Shown here one piece after another: positions 49,387 to 58,608 of a DNA stretch of 64,000 nt. Under the pieces are notes generated by a model, which did no database searches, was not told the origin of the DNA, and was given only the letters and a program-made list of their open reading frames with translations. The first letter of the stretch is position 1; each line of letters begins with the position of its first letter. The stretch is taken from assembly GCA_016720705.1 (NCBI GenBank), contig JADKKB010000005.1, positions 310,001 to 374,000 of the forward strand. Direction: 5' to 3'. This DNA comes from Chloracidobacterium sp. Its GTDB lineage: Bacteria > Acidobacteriota > Blastocatellia > Pyrinomonadales > Pyrinomonadaceae. A program made the position numbers and the translations under genes.

Positions 49387-50982
49387 TCAGTTGTCACTGA
49401 TCAGATCGTCGACCGTCATACTCTTCTTTGGCTTCGGCTCCGGCTTAACATCCGCCTTTGCCGTGGGCTTCTTATCCGATTTGGTGTCGGCTATCGCCGG
49501 GCGGACCGTTTTGGGCTGTTCGACGACATCTTCCGCTTCGGGAATCGGCGTTGTCTCAGACTTGGTCGCTGTTTCCGGAGTAGTCGTGGGTTCCGGGGCA
49601 ACGGCGGCGGGCTGGAAAGTGGGCTGATCTTCGGCCGCAACTGAAGTTTGCGAAGGCGATACTGTACTGGGCGAATTTCCTTTGAATACGAATACGACAG
49701 CCACTATCGCGATCAACCCAACGGCTAAGACCGCCGCGATCGGGATAAGCAACGAACGGCCTTTCGGCGTTGGTTCCGGCTCGATCTTGTTCGGGCGCTC
49801 GAATAAAACGGTTGAATCCAGAACGTCGGGTTCTCTAGTTGGCGGTTCCGGCAGTTTTGTGGCAACGGATAAGGTGTCTCCGCCATTGGTCATTTGCGTC
49901 GGTCGTATCAGATCGATAGTTGCGGCGGTGATCTGAACAGTCGGAGCCTGGACCTTCGCCGGTTCAATTTGTGGTAAGTCGGTACGACGTGAAGGCAACC
50001 TCGGTGGTGCGGGCTCGTTGGCAGGCGGAAGTTCAAGCAAGTCGGTCTCATCTGTTGTAGTCGGTGCTGAGCCCCGTTCAAAGCCCGACAAGGCGGCCAT
50101 TGCCATTGCCGCCGTAAGGTAACGGTCTTCGCGCCGGATAGACATTGCCCGCATAAAAAAGTCCGCGATCCGATCTGAGTAACCCGAGGCGATAAACGTT
50201 GACCGATCCAATGGATCAGAACCGCCGTCCAGGATCTGGATCGCACGATCTAGTACGCCCGGAGGCGTTTGACCGGTTGCAACACGATAGATGATGGCCG
50301 CGACCGAGAATAATTCAGACCGCGAGTCGCAAGGGCTCTCGAGGGTGTCCAGGGCGGCGTCGTCGAAGAGTGTGCCGATCGCCTTTTTGGATGCCGAATC
50401 TAGCTGCGGCCAGATCGATTCGAGCGGAGCGTAGGACATCGACGCGGCAATGTCCGCATTGTCCCCCATCCTTGTCGTCTTTTTCTCCCCGTGCCCCTGG
50501 AATATAAGATTAAAAGTTCCATTTTCGGACACGCGCACGGAGGTCGGCGAGATCTCGATATTTACATTTCCGGCGAAACGACTGCGGATATCGGCGATCA
50601 GCGAAAATGCGCCGCGAATTTCAGCGGCGACTTCGCTATCGGTGAACAACCGCCGGGCTGTCTTAAGCGGTGACGACAATTCCCGTTCGGACCGAGCGAC
50701 CACGTAAAATCGGTCGACCTCGACAAAATGATCGGTGTTCCGCACCAGTCGTTCGTTCGTTATCATTGCCGTTAGTGCAAAGCTCTGCTCGAGTTTACGC
50801 ATACGGCTTTCGCGCTCGGTAGTAGTCAAGATCCGAGACGAAGATAGCGGTGTCTCGACTATGTATACGTTGGTTTCGAGCAGGCAATCACGGGCGTGAT
50901 ATACCGTCTCGTCGCAAATATTTCCGATTCGATCGTGGATCCTGTAGCGGCCTTTCTGAAGATGTGTGTTAGTGGAGAGCAT
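49387..50982 (-). CDS. Transmembrane protein kinase-like (probable pseudokinase) protein
   Basis: The first about 310 residues resemble a Ser/Thr protein kinase fold: start GRYRIHDRIGNICDETVYHAR, later ELFSVAAIIYRVATGQTPPG, a typical helix of the C-lobe. The catalytic marks are missing. The glycine loop lacks GxGxxG, the VAIK lysine strand reads NVYIVETP, the HRD loop region (IEISPTSVRVSENG) has no HRD, and DFG is replaced by QGHG. A Pro/Glu-rich stretch (about 310-400), a single TM helix (LLIPIAAVLAVGLIAIVAVV) and a periplasmic Pro/Thr-rich tail follow. This is probably a pseudokinase scaffold or sensor. It sits 48 bp upstream of the TPR/TonB gene. Confidence 0.8.
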   Translation of the reverse strand: MLSTNTHLQKGRYRIHDRIGNICDETVYHARDCLLETNVYIVETPLSSSRILTTTERESRMRKLEQSFALTAMITNERLVRNTDHFVEVDRFYVVARSERELSSPLKTARRLFTDSEVAAEIRGAFSLIADIRSRFAGNVNIEISPTSVRVSENGTFNLIFQGHGEKKTTRMGDNADIAASMSYAPLESIWPQLDSASKKAIGTLFDDAALDTLESPCDSRSELFSVAAIIYRVATGQTPPGVLDRAIQILDGGSDPLDRSTFIASGYSDRIADFFMRAMSIRREDRYLTAAMAMAALSGFERGSAPTTTDETDLLELPPANEPAPPRLPSRRTDLPQIEPAKVQAPTVQITAATIDLIRPTQMTNGGDTLSVATKLPEPPTREPDVLDSTVLFERPNKIEPEPTPKGRSLLIPIAAVLAVGLIAIVAVVFVFKGNSPSTVSPSQTSVAAEDQPTFQPAAVAPEPTTTPETATKSETTPIPEAEDVVEQPKTVRPAIADTKSDKKPTAKADVKPEPKPKKSMTVDDLISDN

Positions 50983-51184
50983 TGATTGAGTACCCTTAGG
51001 CGTGAAAGCCTATCAACCATTATACCAAAACATGTTAAAAGGTAAAGCATTTTGTTATACGGTGTTGTGCACAATATTTGGTTGGTTTGGAGTAATGAGT
51101 TCGGTATTCCTCCCGTCAGGGATGCACGATGCTCTTAATTGAAACTCTATGCAATATTTGTGCGAATATAGTTAGGGGAAAATT

Positions 51185-52135
51185 ATGTCAAAGCAGATCA
51201 AGTCCAGTGAGATAACTGACGAATCGACGTACTTAAACCGGCGCAACTTTTTAAAAGTCGGTATTGCCGCCGGCAGTTTGGCGGCAACGACATCAGCTTT
51301 CAGGTATTTTAGCCCGGTAAAGTCGAATGCTCCTGAGCCGCCGGCGTTGGCCGAGATCAAGAGATCGGAAACGCCGCCGACGGATCTAAAAACGAACACG
51401 TACGAAGAGATCACCAACTATAATAATTTCTACGAATTTTCCACCAGCAAGTCAGCGGTCGCCGCTAAAGCCGAGTCGCTGGTGACACGACCGTGGACGG
51501 TCGAGGTCGGCGGGATGGTGCAGAGGCCGCGGACGTTCGACATCGAGGATCTTCTCAAATTTGAACAGGAAGAGCGGATCTACCGCTTTCGGTGCGTCGA
51601 GGCGTGGTCGATGGTCATCCCTTGGGTCGGTTTTTCGCTGAAGAAGTTGCTTGACCAGGTCGAACCGCTTGGGTCCGCCCGCTACGTCGCATTTCAGACC
51701 AAATACGATCCGGTCAGGATGCAATCGTCGTTTTCTGCCGGTATCGACTTTCCATACGTTGAGGGATTGCGGCTCGACGAAGCCCAGCATCCGCTGACGA
51801 TGCTTGCGACGGGGCTTTACGGCAGACAGATGCCCAATCAAAATGGGGCTCCGATCCGACTCGTGGTGCCCTGGAAATACGGATTTAAGAGCATCAAATC
51901 GATCGTTAAGATAATACTTACCGACCGCGAACCTCCGACAACCTGGAATCAGGCGGCATCTGATGAATACGGTTTTTACTCGAACGTCAATCCCGACGTC
52001 CGGCACCCAAGATGGTCGCAGGCATCGGAACGGCGGATCGGTGAGATCGGTATGCGCCCGACCGAACCATTTAACGGATACGGCGACGAAGTAGCGTCAC
52101 TCTACGACGGAATGGATCTGAAAAAGTATTTTTAA
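51185..52135 (+). CDS. msrP: Methionine sulfoxide reductase molybdopterin subunit (YedY)
   Basis: MsrP repairs oxidised methionines in periplasmic proteins. A twin-arginine signal is visible (LNRRNFLKVGIAAGSLAATT). The molybdopterin-binding oxidoreductase core has the cofactor-ligating cysteine in RFRCVEAWSM, and the conserved WKYGFKSIKSIVKI segment. Length (316 residues) fits. The msrQ start codon overlaps its stop by one base, so translation is coupled. It is exported by Tat folded with cofactor and takes electrons from the membrane partner. Confidence 0.96.
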   Translation: MSKQIKSSEITDESTYLNRRNFLKVGIAAGSLAATTSAFRYFSPVKSNAPEPPALAEIKRSETPPTDLKTNTYEEITNYNNFYEFSTSKSAVAAKAESLVTRPWTVEVGGMVQRPRTFDIEDLLKFEQEERIYRFRCVEAWSMVIPWVGFSLKKLLDQVEPLGSARYVAFQTKYDPVRMQSSFSAGIDFPYVEGLRLDEAQHPLTMLATGLYGRQMPNQNGAPIRLVVPWKYGFKSIKSIVKIILTDREPPTTWNQAASDEYGFYSNVNPDVRHPRWSQASERRIGEIGMRPTEPFNGYGDEVASLYDGMDLKKYF

Positions 52136-52770
52136 TGAAGGACGTACGATTTAATAAAACACTGCTCTGGCTCAATAGTCTGATACCGATCGCAATCCTC
52201 TTGTGGGATGCCTGGAATCAGAGGCTTGGGGCGAATCCGATCGAGTATTTTCTCCGGACGACGGGCATAATGACGTTGGTTTTCGTGCTTGTCACGATGC
52301 TGATCACGCCGCTCAGAAAATGGTTTGGCTGGAATCAACTAGTAAAATATCGGCGAACCGTCGGGCTCTTTGCTTTTTTTTACGGATCGATCCATTTATC
52401 GACCTATGTCGTCTTTGATCGAAGCCTTGATGTTGGCGGTATCGTGAACGACGTGATACAGCGTCCGTTCATCGCTTTCGGGATGACGGCGTTTATGCTA
52501 ATGGTACCGCTCGCAGTAACCTCGACCAACTCGATGATCAAACGTCTTGGCGGTAAGCGTTGGCAACTTCTGCATCGCTTGATCTACCTGACGGCGGTCG
52601 CTGGCGTCGTACATTTTTGGATGATCGTAAAATCAGATATCTTTTACCCGGCGATATTTGCCGCAGTGCTGGTCACTCTACTCGCCGCACGGATCTATTT
52701 TTCGATAAGCAACAAAAGGGTAAAGGCTGTGAAATCTCAGGCCGCGGCAGTTGATGGTTCTGCTTCCTGA
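52135..52770 (+). CDS. msrQ: MsrQ haem membrane subunit (YedZ)
   Basis: This integral membrane haem protein (211 residues) passes electrons from the quinone pool to MsrP. It shows about six hydrophobic helices of the ferric-reductase-like fold, with histidines in GSIHLSTYV, in LLHRLIYLTAVAGVVHFW and nearby. The start overlaps the msrP stop. Its last 34 bp overlap the end of the convergent acyltransferase gene. Confidence 0.94.
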   Translation: MKDVRFNKTLLWLNSLIPIAILLWDAWNQRLGANPIEYFLRTTGIMTLVFVLVTMLITPLRKWFGWNQLVKYRRTVGLFAFFYGSIHLSTYVVFDRSLDVGGIVNDVIQRPFIAFGMTAFMLMVPLAVTSTNSMIKRLGGKRWQLLHRLIYLTAVAGVVHFWMIVKSDIFYPAIFAAVLVTLLAARIYFSISNKRVKAVKSQAAAVDGSAS

Positions 52771-53828
52771 ACACTTTCAATTCGTGGGCCAAACCACAAA
52801 GTTTCCAATTTCTGCCGCCAAGCGAGTGAGTACTTTTCGACAAGATAGTACGAGATCGAACTCATTACCGCGATCCCGATCAAATTGACCGGAAATGAGT
52901 TCAAAAGGCTTGGGGCTTGCGGATCGAGGAAGGGTTGCTGCCAGAGATAGATCGAGTAGCTCATTACTCCGAGCTTGACCATTACGGCAGAGTTGAGCAA
53001 TCGCCCGGTACGCGTTAAATGGTTGGTGACCGCCCAGTCGATACACAGGGCGACCGCAACGTTCATAACCGTGAGACTCGCCCCCAGAAAGACAATAGGA
53101 TGATCGCCCTGAAGGTTAGCCGCCAGAATTAAAGGCAGCAGCAAAAATACGATCCATGATCCGAGAAATCGGCGGTAAAACGCGAGTTTGTGCAGCGAAA
53201 CTCGAAATAATGACAGCAAACAACCGATCGCGAGAGCGTCGGCATTTGCGTGAAAGCCCTTTAAAACCCAAACCTGATCCGGCCCGGACGCCCAAAAATC
53301 AAGGACACGGACAAACGGTGCAAAAAGTACGATTGCGATCAGAAGTACTTTGGCCCGCCGGATACCCAGCAGCATTAAAAAGCCCGGTAAGATCAAATAA
53401 AATTGTTCTTCGACCGCCAGTGACCAAGTATGGCCCACGAGCCAACCGGTCGGTTCGACGTAATCCGTGACATATGCTGACGAATAGATCAAAGAGGATA
53501 ACGGCACTGCGGCAAGGCCAAGGGCCGCGGCCGATCCGACGACGATCAGATAGAAATAGTATGGCGGAAATATCCTCAATGTTCTACGGAAATAGAACTT
53601 GAGTAGGTTGACGGTCGAGGTGCGTTCGATCTCACGAACCAAAAGCCCTGTGATCAAAAAACCGGATATCACAAAGAAAACGCGGACACCGAGATTGCCG
53701 AAATTGCCCGAAGTGCCAAATCCATAGACGTGAAATGCGTGGCCGATCAGCACAAGCGCGATCGAGACCGTGCGAAGGCCGTCGAGCGAAGGGATTCGGT
53801 TATCGATAATTTTTGGAGCGTCAGCCAC
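52737..53828 (-). CDS. Acyltransferase family 3 membrane protein (OafA/YrhL-like)
   Basis: This polytopic membrane enzyme (363 residues, about ten hydrophobic segments) transfers acyl groups to envelope carbohydrates. The family start IPSLDGLRTVSIALVLIGHA includes the catalytic histidine; GFLITGLLVREIERT and HTWSLAVEEQFYLILP are also standard. The lack of a periplasmic SGNH domain means that the soluble esterase half found in OafA is absent. The modified polymer is unknown. Its 3' end overlaps msrQ convergently. Confidence 0.93.
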   Translation of the reverse strand: MADAPKIIDNRIPSLDGLRTVSIALVLIGHAFHVYGFGTSGNFGNLGVRVFFVISGFLITGLLVREIERTSTVNLLKFYFRRTLRIFPPYYFYLIVVGSAAALGLAAVPLSSLIYSSAYVTDYVEPTGWLVGHTWSLAVEEQFYLILPGFLMLLGIRRAKVLLIAIVLFAPFVRVLDFWASGPDQVWVLKGFHANADALAIGCLLSLFRVSLHKLAFYRRFLGSWIVFLLLPLILAANLQGDHPIVFLGASLTVMNVAVALCIDWAVTNHLTRTGRLLNSAVMVKLGVMSYSIYLWQQPFLDPQAPSLLNSFPVNLIGIAVMSSISYYLVEKYSLAWRQKLETLWFGPRIESVQEAEPSTAAA

Positions 53829-53878
53829 GAAATAGTAAAGGCGTAATTGAACAGTAAATCAGCAAAATTGCACGCAAC

Positions 53879-54679
53879 TCAACTATTGGGCGAACGAAAT
53901 TTTGCGAGGCCGGTCGAACGATGGAGTTTTCGCCGATGGTCTTCACCGTCAATAACCACGGTCTGACACATTTCATAGACTCTCGAACGGGCCCGGACAC
54001 CGATCCGATCTTCGAGTGTTTCGTCACGGTCCGAGGCTCTTGCGTCGAGGTAATTGGTCGTGAAGATCGTAAACTTCTTCTCGTTATAACGGCTGTTGAT
54101 GATGTGATGGAGCGTGTCGCGGACCCAATCTGTCGGCTTTGATGCACCGAGTTCGTCGAGCACAAGCACATCGGCGTTCAATACAGGTGCCAGTACGCTA
54201 AGTTCTGAAGTAAAGGTATTTGGGTTATACGAACCTTGGATCTCCTTTAGCAACGTTCCAAATTCGTAAAAGAGACACGCAAACCCTCTTTCGGTCAGTC
54301 CTTTCAGAATGGAAACGGCTAAATGTGTCTTGCCGACGCCGACCGTGCCGGAAAATAGTAGGCCGTTGTCGACGGCGGGGAACTGGACCGTGAAATCCTG
54401 AGCGACCCGAAGTGCGATCTTTTGAGATACATTGTCCCCGGCGTTGTATGTGTTAAAGTGACATTTCTCATATCGCTTAGGGATCTGAGTTTTGTTGATC
54501 TGGTCGACGTGAACGTCGCGTTTGCGGCAGACGCAACGCCGAGCGCCCTTGCCGGGCACGACCTCCAGTCCGGTGCCGAAACATACATCGCAAACCGGGA
54601 TGTCGGCAGAGTCGGCCTCGACCGAACGGAGTGTCGGCACTGCCTTGAGTCCGTGCTTTTTGGATTTATCAGTCGTCAT
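53879..54679 (-). CDS. DnaC/DnaI-like AAA+ helicase loader
   Basis: This 266-residue ATPase has an N-terminal zinc-binding segment with a CxxC and CxC pair (VCDVCFGTG and RRCVCRKRD), a short linker, and a AAA+ core: Walker A GTVGVGKTHLAVSIL, Walker B VLVLDELG, and sensor-like IFTTNYLD. The arrangement matches DnaC/DnaI helicase loaders and, more distantly, IstB of insertion sequences; no transposase neighbours it. A chromosomal role in loading DnaB at an origin or restart site is likely. It lies about 10 kb from the DnaA-box cluster, and is likely to be monocistronic. Confidence 0.88.
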   Translation of the reverse strand: MTTDKSKKHGLKAVPTLRSVEADSADIPVCDVCFGTGLEVVPGKGARRCVCRKRDVHVDQINKTQIPKRYEKCHFNTYNAGDNVSQKIALRVAQDFTVQFPAVDNGLLFSGTVGVGKTHLAVSILKGLTERGFACLFYEFGTLLKEIQGSYNPNTFTSELSVLAPVLNADVLVLDELGASKPTDWVRDTLHHIINSRYNEKKFTIFTTNYLDARASDRDETLEDRIGVRARSRVYEMCQTVVIDGEDHRRKLHRSTGLAKFRSPNS

Positions 54680-54782
54680 ATCTAGGTGCTCCGTTCTTGG
54701 TCATTTGGATTATAGCATCGACAACCGGCAATTCAAGCGGCGTCCTAAGCACATATGATATAGTCTAGTAAATAGAGCGTTT

Positions 54783-55241
54783 ATGGGATTTTTTCGCAGC
54801 TTAATGATAAGGTTCGGGATGGCAGATCTTAGTTCTGAACGTGCCCCGATCGCGGTAATGCTTTTGGACGATGACCATCGCCGACACCGCTGGTTTACCA
54901 AGCGATTTGACGGAGACTATCTTGATATTGCCGAGAATGTCGACGATGCTAAGGAATTTTTGGCAGGATCGACCTACGACGCTATCTTTCTAGATCACGA
55001 CCTGCTTCCGCATCACTACGAGTCCAATGACCACGACGATTTTGCCCAGACCGGTTACGCCGTTGCTCTCTGGCTCAATGAAAATCCCGATCTGCAGCGT
55101 GCTGCCACGATAATCGTTCATACACGTAATGCCGATGCTGCGATCTCAATGGTTCAGAAGCTACGCGAAACCGGGCGAACGGTGGAATATTGTGCGTTTC
55201 CGATGCTCGATCTCAAGATCAAAAACTACTGGCGACGATAG
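54783..55241 (+). CDS. Receiver-domain protein of the cyclic-phosphate-processing (cREC) type
   Basis: This 152-residue protein is made of a receiver-like domain with an N-terminal extension. AVMLLDDDHRRHRWF has the acidic pocket, and AIFLDHDLLPHH the phosphoacceptor-like region followed by histidines, which resembles the receiver variants predicted to process cyclic phosphates rather than ordinary response regulators. No output domain is attached and no histidine kinase is near. The chemistry is not proven in this family as far as I know. It is divergent from the DnaC-like gene. Confidence 0.75.
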   Translation: MGFFRSLMIRFGMADLSSERAPIAVMLLDDDHRRHRWFTKRFDGDYLDIAENVDDAKEFLAGSTYDAIFLDHDLLPHHYESNDHDDFAQTGYAVALWLNENPDLQRAATIIVHTRNADAAISMVQKLRETGRTVEYCAFPMLDLKIKNYWRR

Positions 55242-55247
55242 TTAAAT

Positions 55248-55847
55248 TTAGCGGCCGAGCCCTTTTATCAGGATCGTTGCGATACTAGTTACACGAGCAG
55301 ACAGTTCAGACCGTGAATTGAGTTCTCGGGGGCTCAGGCTATACGGCAAAAGCGAATTGGTGGCCTCCAATAGTGCACTAGCGGTTTGGTGAGCATCAGT
55401 CGGGGCAAACTCACCCGACTCGGATCCTGCAATCAACACATCCGCAAAAATTAGAGCCTCGTCGTTGAAATAACGTTGACGCCGTTCGGGCAGTTTAGTC
55501 CTAAGACAGGACAGCAGTTCGCCAAGATTGTGTGAGTAATGCTGTACGCTGTCAGATCGATACAAGACGCGCTCGACGAGCATCTCGTGCACGCGCTCGG
55601 ACGCAGTTCCGGGACCATCGACGATAACTCGCAATCGTACTTTGAGCCGCTCTACGATCCGATCGATATGCGAGAGGGCGATCTCATCTTTGCTTTCAAA
55701 ATGCAGGTAAATGCTTCCCTTACCGATGCCGACTTCACGGGCGAGATCTTCGATCGTCATCTTCTTAAATCCTGAACGTGAAAGCAGTAGGTCGGTGGCG
55801 TCCAGAATCGCTTCGCGGGTGCGAAGATGTTGGATGTGGGCAGGCAT
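55248..55847 (-). CDS. TetR-family transcriptional regulator
   Basis: This 199-residue regulator starts at the ATG 55847, with another ATG 9 bp upstream. The N-terminal HTH is standard: ILDATDLLLSRSGFKKMTIEDLAREVGIGKGSIYLHFESKDEIA. The C-terminal ligand-binding half is all-helical and unspecific. It might control the creatininase-like gene about 80 bp downstream on the same strand, but no operator is evident. TetR proteins usually repress efflux or catabolic genes; the inducer is unknown. Confidence 0.92.
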   Translation of the reverse strand: MPAHIQHLRTREAILDATDLLLSRSGFKKMTIEDLAREVGIGKGSIYLHFESKDEIALSHIDRIVERLKVRLRVIVDGPGTASERVHEMLVERVLYRSDSVQHYSHNLGELLSCLRTKLPERRQRYFNDEALIFADVLIAGSESGEFAPTDAHQTASALLEATNSLLPYSLSPRELNSRSELSARVTSIATILIKGLGR

Positions 55848-55937
55848 AAACGGCAACTTACTTCTAAGAGATCGTAGTCATACTATTCGACAAATCGCGA
55901 TTTGTAAAGTCGCCTGAAATGTGCGGGGAGATGACGG

Positions 55938-56762
55938 CTACAAGCCTGCCAAATCCCACTTTTTTATAACGTCGATTATCAGGTTAGCTACCTTGTCAGT
56001 GACCTTTCGATAGTAGAGGTCTGCCTTAGCCTGATCGAACTTCGGAAACCCCTGACCTTTCTGATACAAGCCGATCGAAGATGGAAATGGCATCGCTGAC
56101 CAGGTACCGGGCGTCGGGTACGCGGTCGTCATCTCGGGCCCAGTATACTTTTCCGGATGGACCAGCGTCGGGTCGATCGCCTGAATGAAAGCGGTCTCAT
56201 TCCAACCGGCGTGGCCGCCGTCCTCACCGAAGACCTCTTTGGTCACGTCGGAGGCGAATGACCACCAGTTTATGACCAAAGTCCTTACCTTTCGCTCACT
56301 TGCAACTTCGGCGGCAACGGAGTTTAGGACGGCGGTCTGGCTGCCGCCGTGGCCGTTCAGGATAATGATGTTCTTAAAGCCATTCTTGGCGAGTCCCTCA
56401 AGAATTTGCTTTACAAACGGGCGGTATGCCGCCTCAGTGATCTGGAATGCACCGGGATAGCCCTCCATCGCGCCGGTAATGCCGTATGGCAAGGTCGGGG
56501 CGATCATTGCATTTGTACGTTTCGCGATCGTCTTGGCCATTGCAAACGGTGCCGTATTATCCGCACCACTATTGATCGCACCGTGAGGCTCGAGCGTGCC
56601 CGTCGGCAGCAGCACGGTTGATACCTTTGACGGAACCGCGGCCTTAAAATCCATCCAATTGATCCGCTCCATCTCGCGTGTCGGGACAATATCCAAGCCG
56701 GTTTGTGCGGTTGCTACCAGAGCAGAAACAAATAGCAATGTGACTATGATCCAACCTTTCAT
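55938..56762 (-). CDS. Exported creatininase-family amidohydrolase
   Basis: This 274-residue protein has a signal peptide from the chosen ATG at 56762 (VTLLFVSALVATAQ). An upstream extension of the frame by 26 codons overlaps the rarA gene end and is not used. The creatininase-family metal-binding motifs are seen in VLLPTGTLEPHGA, SGADNTAPFAMAK, LNGHGGSQTA and GGHAGWNETA. Family members include creatininase and the riboflavin/coenzyme F420 enzyme MftE-like proteins, mostly cytoplasmic; a secreted member is common in Acidobacteria, and the substrate is unknown. It is downstream of rarA on the same strand. Confidence 0.87.
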   Translation of the reverse strand: MKGWIIVTLLFVSALVATAQTGLDIVPTREMERINWMDFKAAVPSKVSTVLLPTGTLEPHGAINSGADNTAPFAMAKTIAKRTNAMIAPTLPYGITGAMEGYPGAFQITEAAYRPFVKQILEGLAKNGFKNIIILNGHGGSQTAVLNSVAAEVASERKVRTLVINWWSFASDVTKEVFGEDGGHAGWNETAFIQAIDPTLVHPEKYTGPEMTTAYPTPGTWSAMPFPSSIGLYQKGQGFPKFDQAKADLYYRKVTDKVANLIIDVIKKWDLAGL

Positions 56763-56820
56763 TACAAATTCTCCTTTTCTAACTCCGTATTCGATAGTGT
56801 CTCTAGGCGGAACATTCTTC

Positions 56821-58056
56821 TCAGAAATATTTCTTGCCACGCATCTTCGACGGCATCAGATCGCCCTCAGGATCGTCGCCCTCGTCCTTGCCGTATCCAA
56901 GCTCCTTCATCAATTTGGTCGGGGCGTTTCTGATCTTCATCGGGACGGGTAAGTTGCCGAACTTCTTTGCGTCATCCATCGCTTGGCCGATCGCGGATGT
57001 GGCGGCACGACTCTTGACCGCATTAGCCAGAAAGGCGACGCCGTGGGCGAGATTGTGGATGCACTCGGGCATTCCGATCGTAGTAACCGCCTGAAATACG
57101 GCGTTGGCAACAACTAAAGCAGTTGGTTGGGCAAGGCCGATGTCTTCGGAAGCGAAGATCACCATCCGGCGGGCGATAAACTTTGGGTCCTCGCCGGACT
57201 CCAGCATTCGTGCGAGATAATACATCGCGGCGTCCGGCTTTGAGGCACGCATTGATTTGATAAAGGCACTGATGACGTTGTAATGCTCTTCGCCCTTTTT
57301 GTCATAACGCAGGAATTTGGATTGTAGCGTTTCCTTGAGCGTTTCGAGCGTGATCTGCTCGTAAAGCCGCGATGTGTTTTCGAGCATCGTGATGGCTTGC
57401 CGGGCATCGCCATTGGCCATTTCGATCAGCCAATCTTTTGCTTGAGCGTCGAGTTCAAAGCCGGTACGGGCGATTATCGCGGCCATATTATCGTCAGTCA
57501 GTTCGTTCAAGACAAAGACGCGCATTCGCGACAACAATGCCGGAATCACTTCAAAACTGGGATTTTCGGTAGTCGCGCCGATCAAAACCAGCTCGCCGCT
57601 TTCCACAAATGGCAGCAAAAAATCCTGTTGTGCCTTATTAAAGCGATGGATCTCATCCAGAAACAGTATCTTTGGCCTTTGTTCTAATTTCTCTCGTACC
57701 TCACTGTTCTCCGACTCCGCCGGTTCATCATTTGCGTTGGCTCTGCCTTCGTCAAACAGGTCCGCTTCCGTACTCCGCCGGCTGACCGCTGACTTCTGAT
57801 CACTCGCTACTATTTTTCTAATATCATCTTTGCCGGCCGAAACCGCCGATAGCTCAAAAAATACCGCGTTAATTGCGTTAGCATAGATCCGTGCAAGCGT
57901 GGTTTTCCCCGTCCCGGGCGTGCCCCATAGGATAAACGAAAATATATGGCCGTTTTCGATCGCGAGACGCAAGGGCTTGGCCTCACCAACAAGGTGCTCT
58001 TGCCCAACATATTCGTCGAGTGATTCCGGCCGAATCCTATTTGCTAGTGGTTCCAT
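56821..58056 (-). CDS. rarA: Replication-associated recombination protein RarA (MgsA)
   Basis: RarA is a AAA+ ATPase that acts on stalled forks with SSB. Walker A (GTPGTGKTTLARI), Walker B (LFLDEIHRFNKAQQD) and the C-terminal helical tetramerisation region (AMYYLARMLESGEDPKFIARR) are conserved. A stretch of about 30-40 residues with low complexity (about residues 85-125, SAVSRRSTEADLFDEGRANA and on) is inserted between Walker A and Walker B; E. coli RarA has a short linker there. The DNA of the insertion carries GTCAG words. The gene ends 59 bp before the creatininase start. Confidence 0.94.
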   Translation of the reverse strand: MEPLANRIRPESLDEYVGQEHLVGEAKPLRLAIENGHIFSFILWGTPGTGKTTLARIYANAINAVFFELSAVSAGKDDIRKIVASDQKSAVSRRSTEADLFDEGRANANDEPAESENSEVREKLEQRPKILFLDEIHRFNKAQQDFLLPFVESGELVLIGATTENPSFEVIPALLSRMRVFVLNELTDDNMAAIIARTGFELDAQAKDWLIEMANGDARQAITMLENTSRLYEQITLETLKETLQSKFLRYDKKGEEHYNVISAFIKSMRASKPDAAMYYLARMLESGEDPKFIARRMVIFASEDIGLAQPTALVVANAVFQAVTTIGMPECIHNLAHGVAFLANAVKSRAATSAIGQAMDDAKKFGNLPVPMKIRNAPTKLMKELGYGKDEGDDPEGDLMPSKMRGKKYF

Positions 58057-58199
58057 CGCTAAATCTCGATTATAGACTAATTATAATCGTCTTGTATCAG
58101 GCCGCGTATTGCGATCATTGATAGCGAATAGTACCTCATTTCGAGAACGAACATTGATTTTGAGGGCGAACACCAAAGTGTTAGGCTCTTCAATTAGAG

Positions 58200-58526
58200 A
58201 TGCGTGTCCTGACCTTTTCCTTAGTGTTATATATTTTTGTGCTCGCGGTGCAACCGTGTGCCGATTCCTGCGGCGTGATCAGCGGCGGCGAACAGAATAT
58301 TGTGGCCGGGACGAGCGTAGATCTTTATTATTCAGACGTAAATGGTGACGAATGCTCGGCATTCTGTATGTGCTCGTGCTGCGGCGTTGCCGTCGCGCCC
58401 AAGAATATTCACATTCCTACCTACCTTCGATCCAAGTCTTTGGTCGTACGCCGCGAGACAGCGGATCTATCGGTCGGTTACGTATCGGACGACCATTCTT
58501 CGATCTGGCAACCGCCGAAAGCCTGA
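58200..58526 (+). CDS. Small exported Cys-rich protein upstream of a TonB receptor (DUF6660-like)
   Basis: This 108-residue protein has a signal peptide (VLTFSLVLYIFVLAVQPCAD) and a Cys cluster (CSAFCMCSCCGVAVA). The layout, a short secreted protein with a CxCSCCG motif in front of a TonB-dependent receptor, resembles DUF6660-type proteins. Such proteins are guessed to bind a metal for a partner receptor. The receptor follows in the same direction (58609). The frame overlaps the upstream extension of the receptor frame, but the receptor has a better start further on. Confidence 0.7.
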   Translation: MRVLTFSLVLYIFVLAVQPCADSCGVISGGEQNIVAGTSVDLYYSDVNGDECSAFCMCSCCGVAVAPKNIHIPTYLRSKSLVVRRETADLSVGYVSDDHSSIWQPPKA

Positions 58527-58608
58527 TTCATTCTCTACAATTGCGCCAATTTGCGTGTCGCGACTACAAGTCGCGGCTATTGATCTATATTTTGAATCAG
58601 GAGAATCA

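Noticed and set aside
53879..54679. IstB of an IS21 insertion sequence
   Set aside because: No IstA transposase, no terminal repeats and a DnaC-like N-terminal zinc segment; a chromosomal loader fits better.
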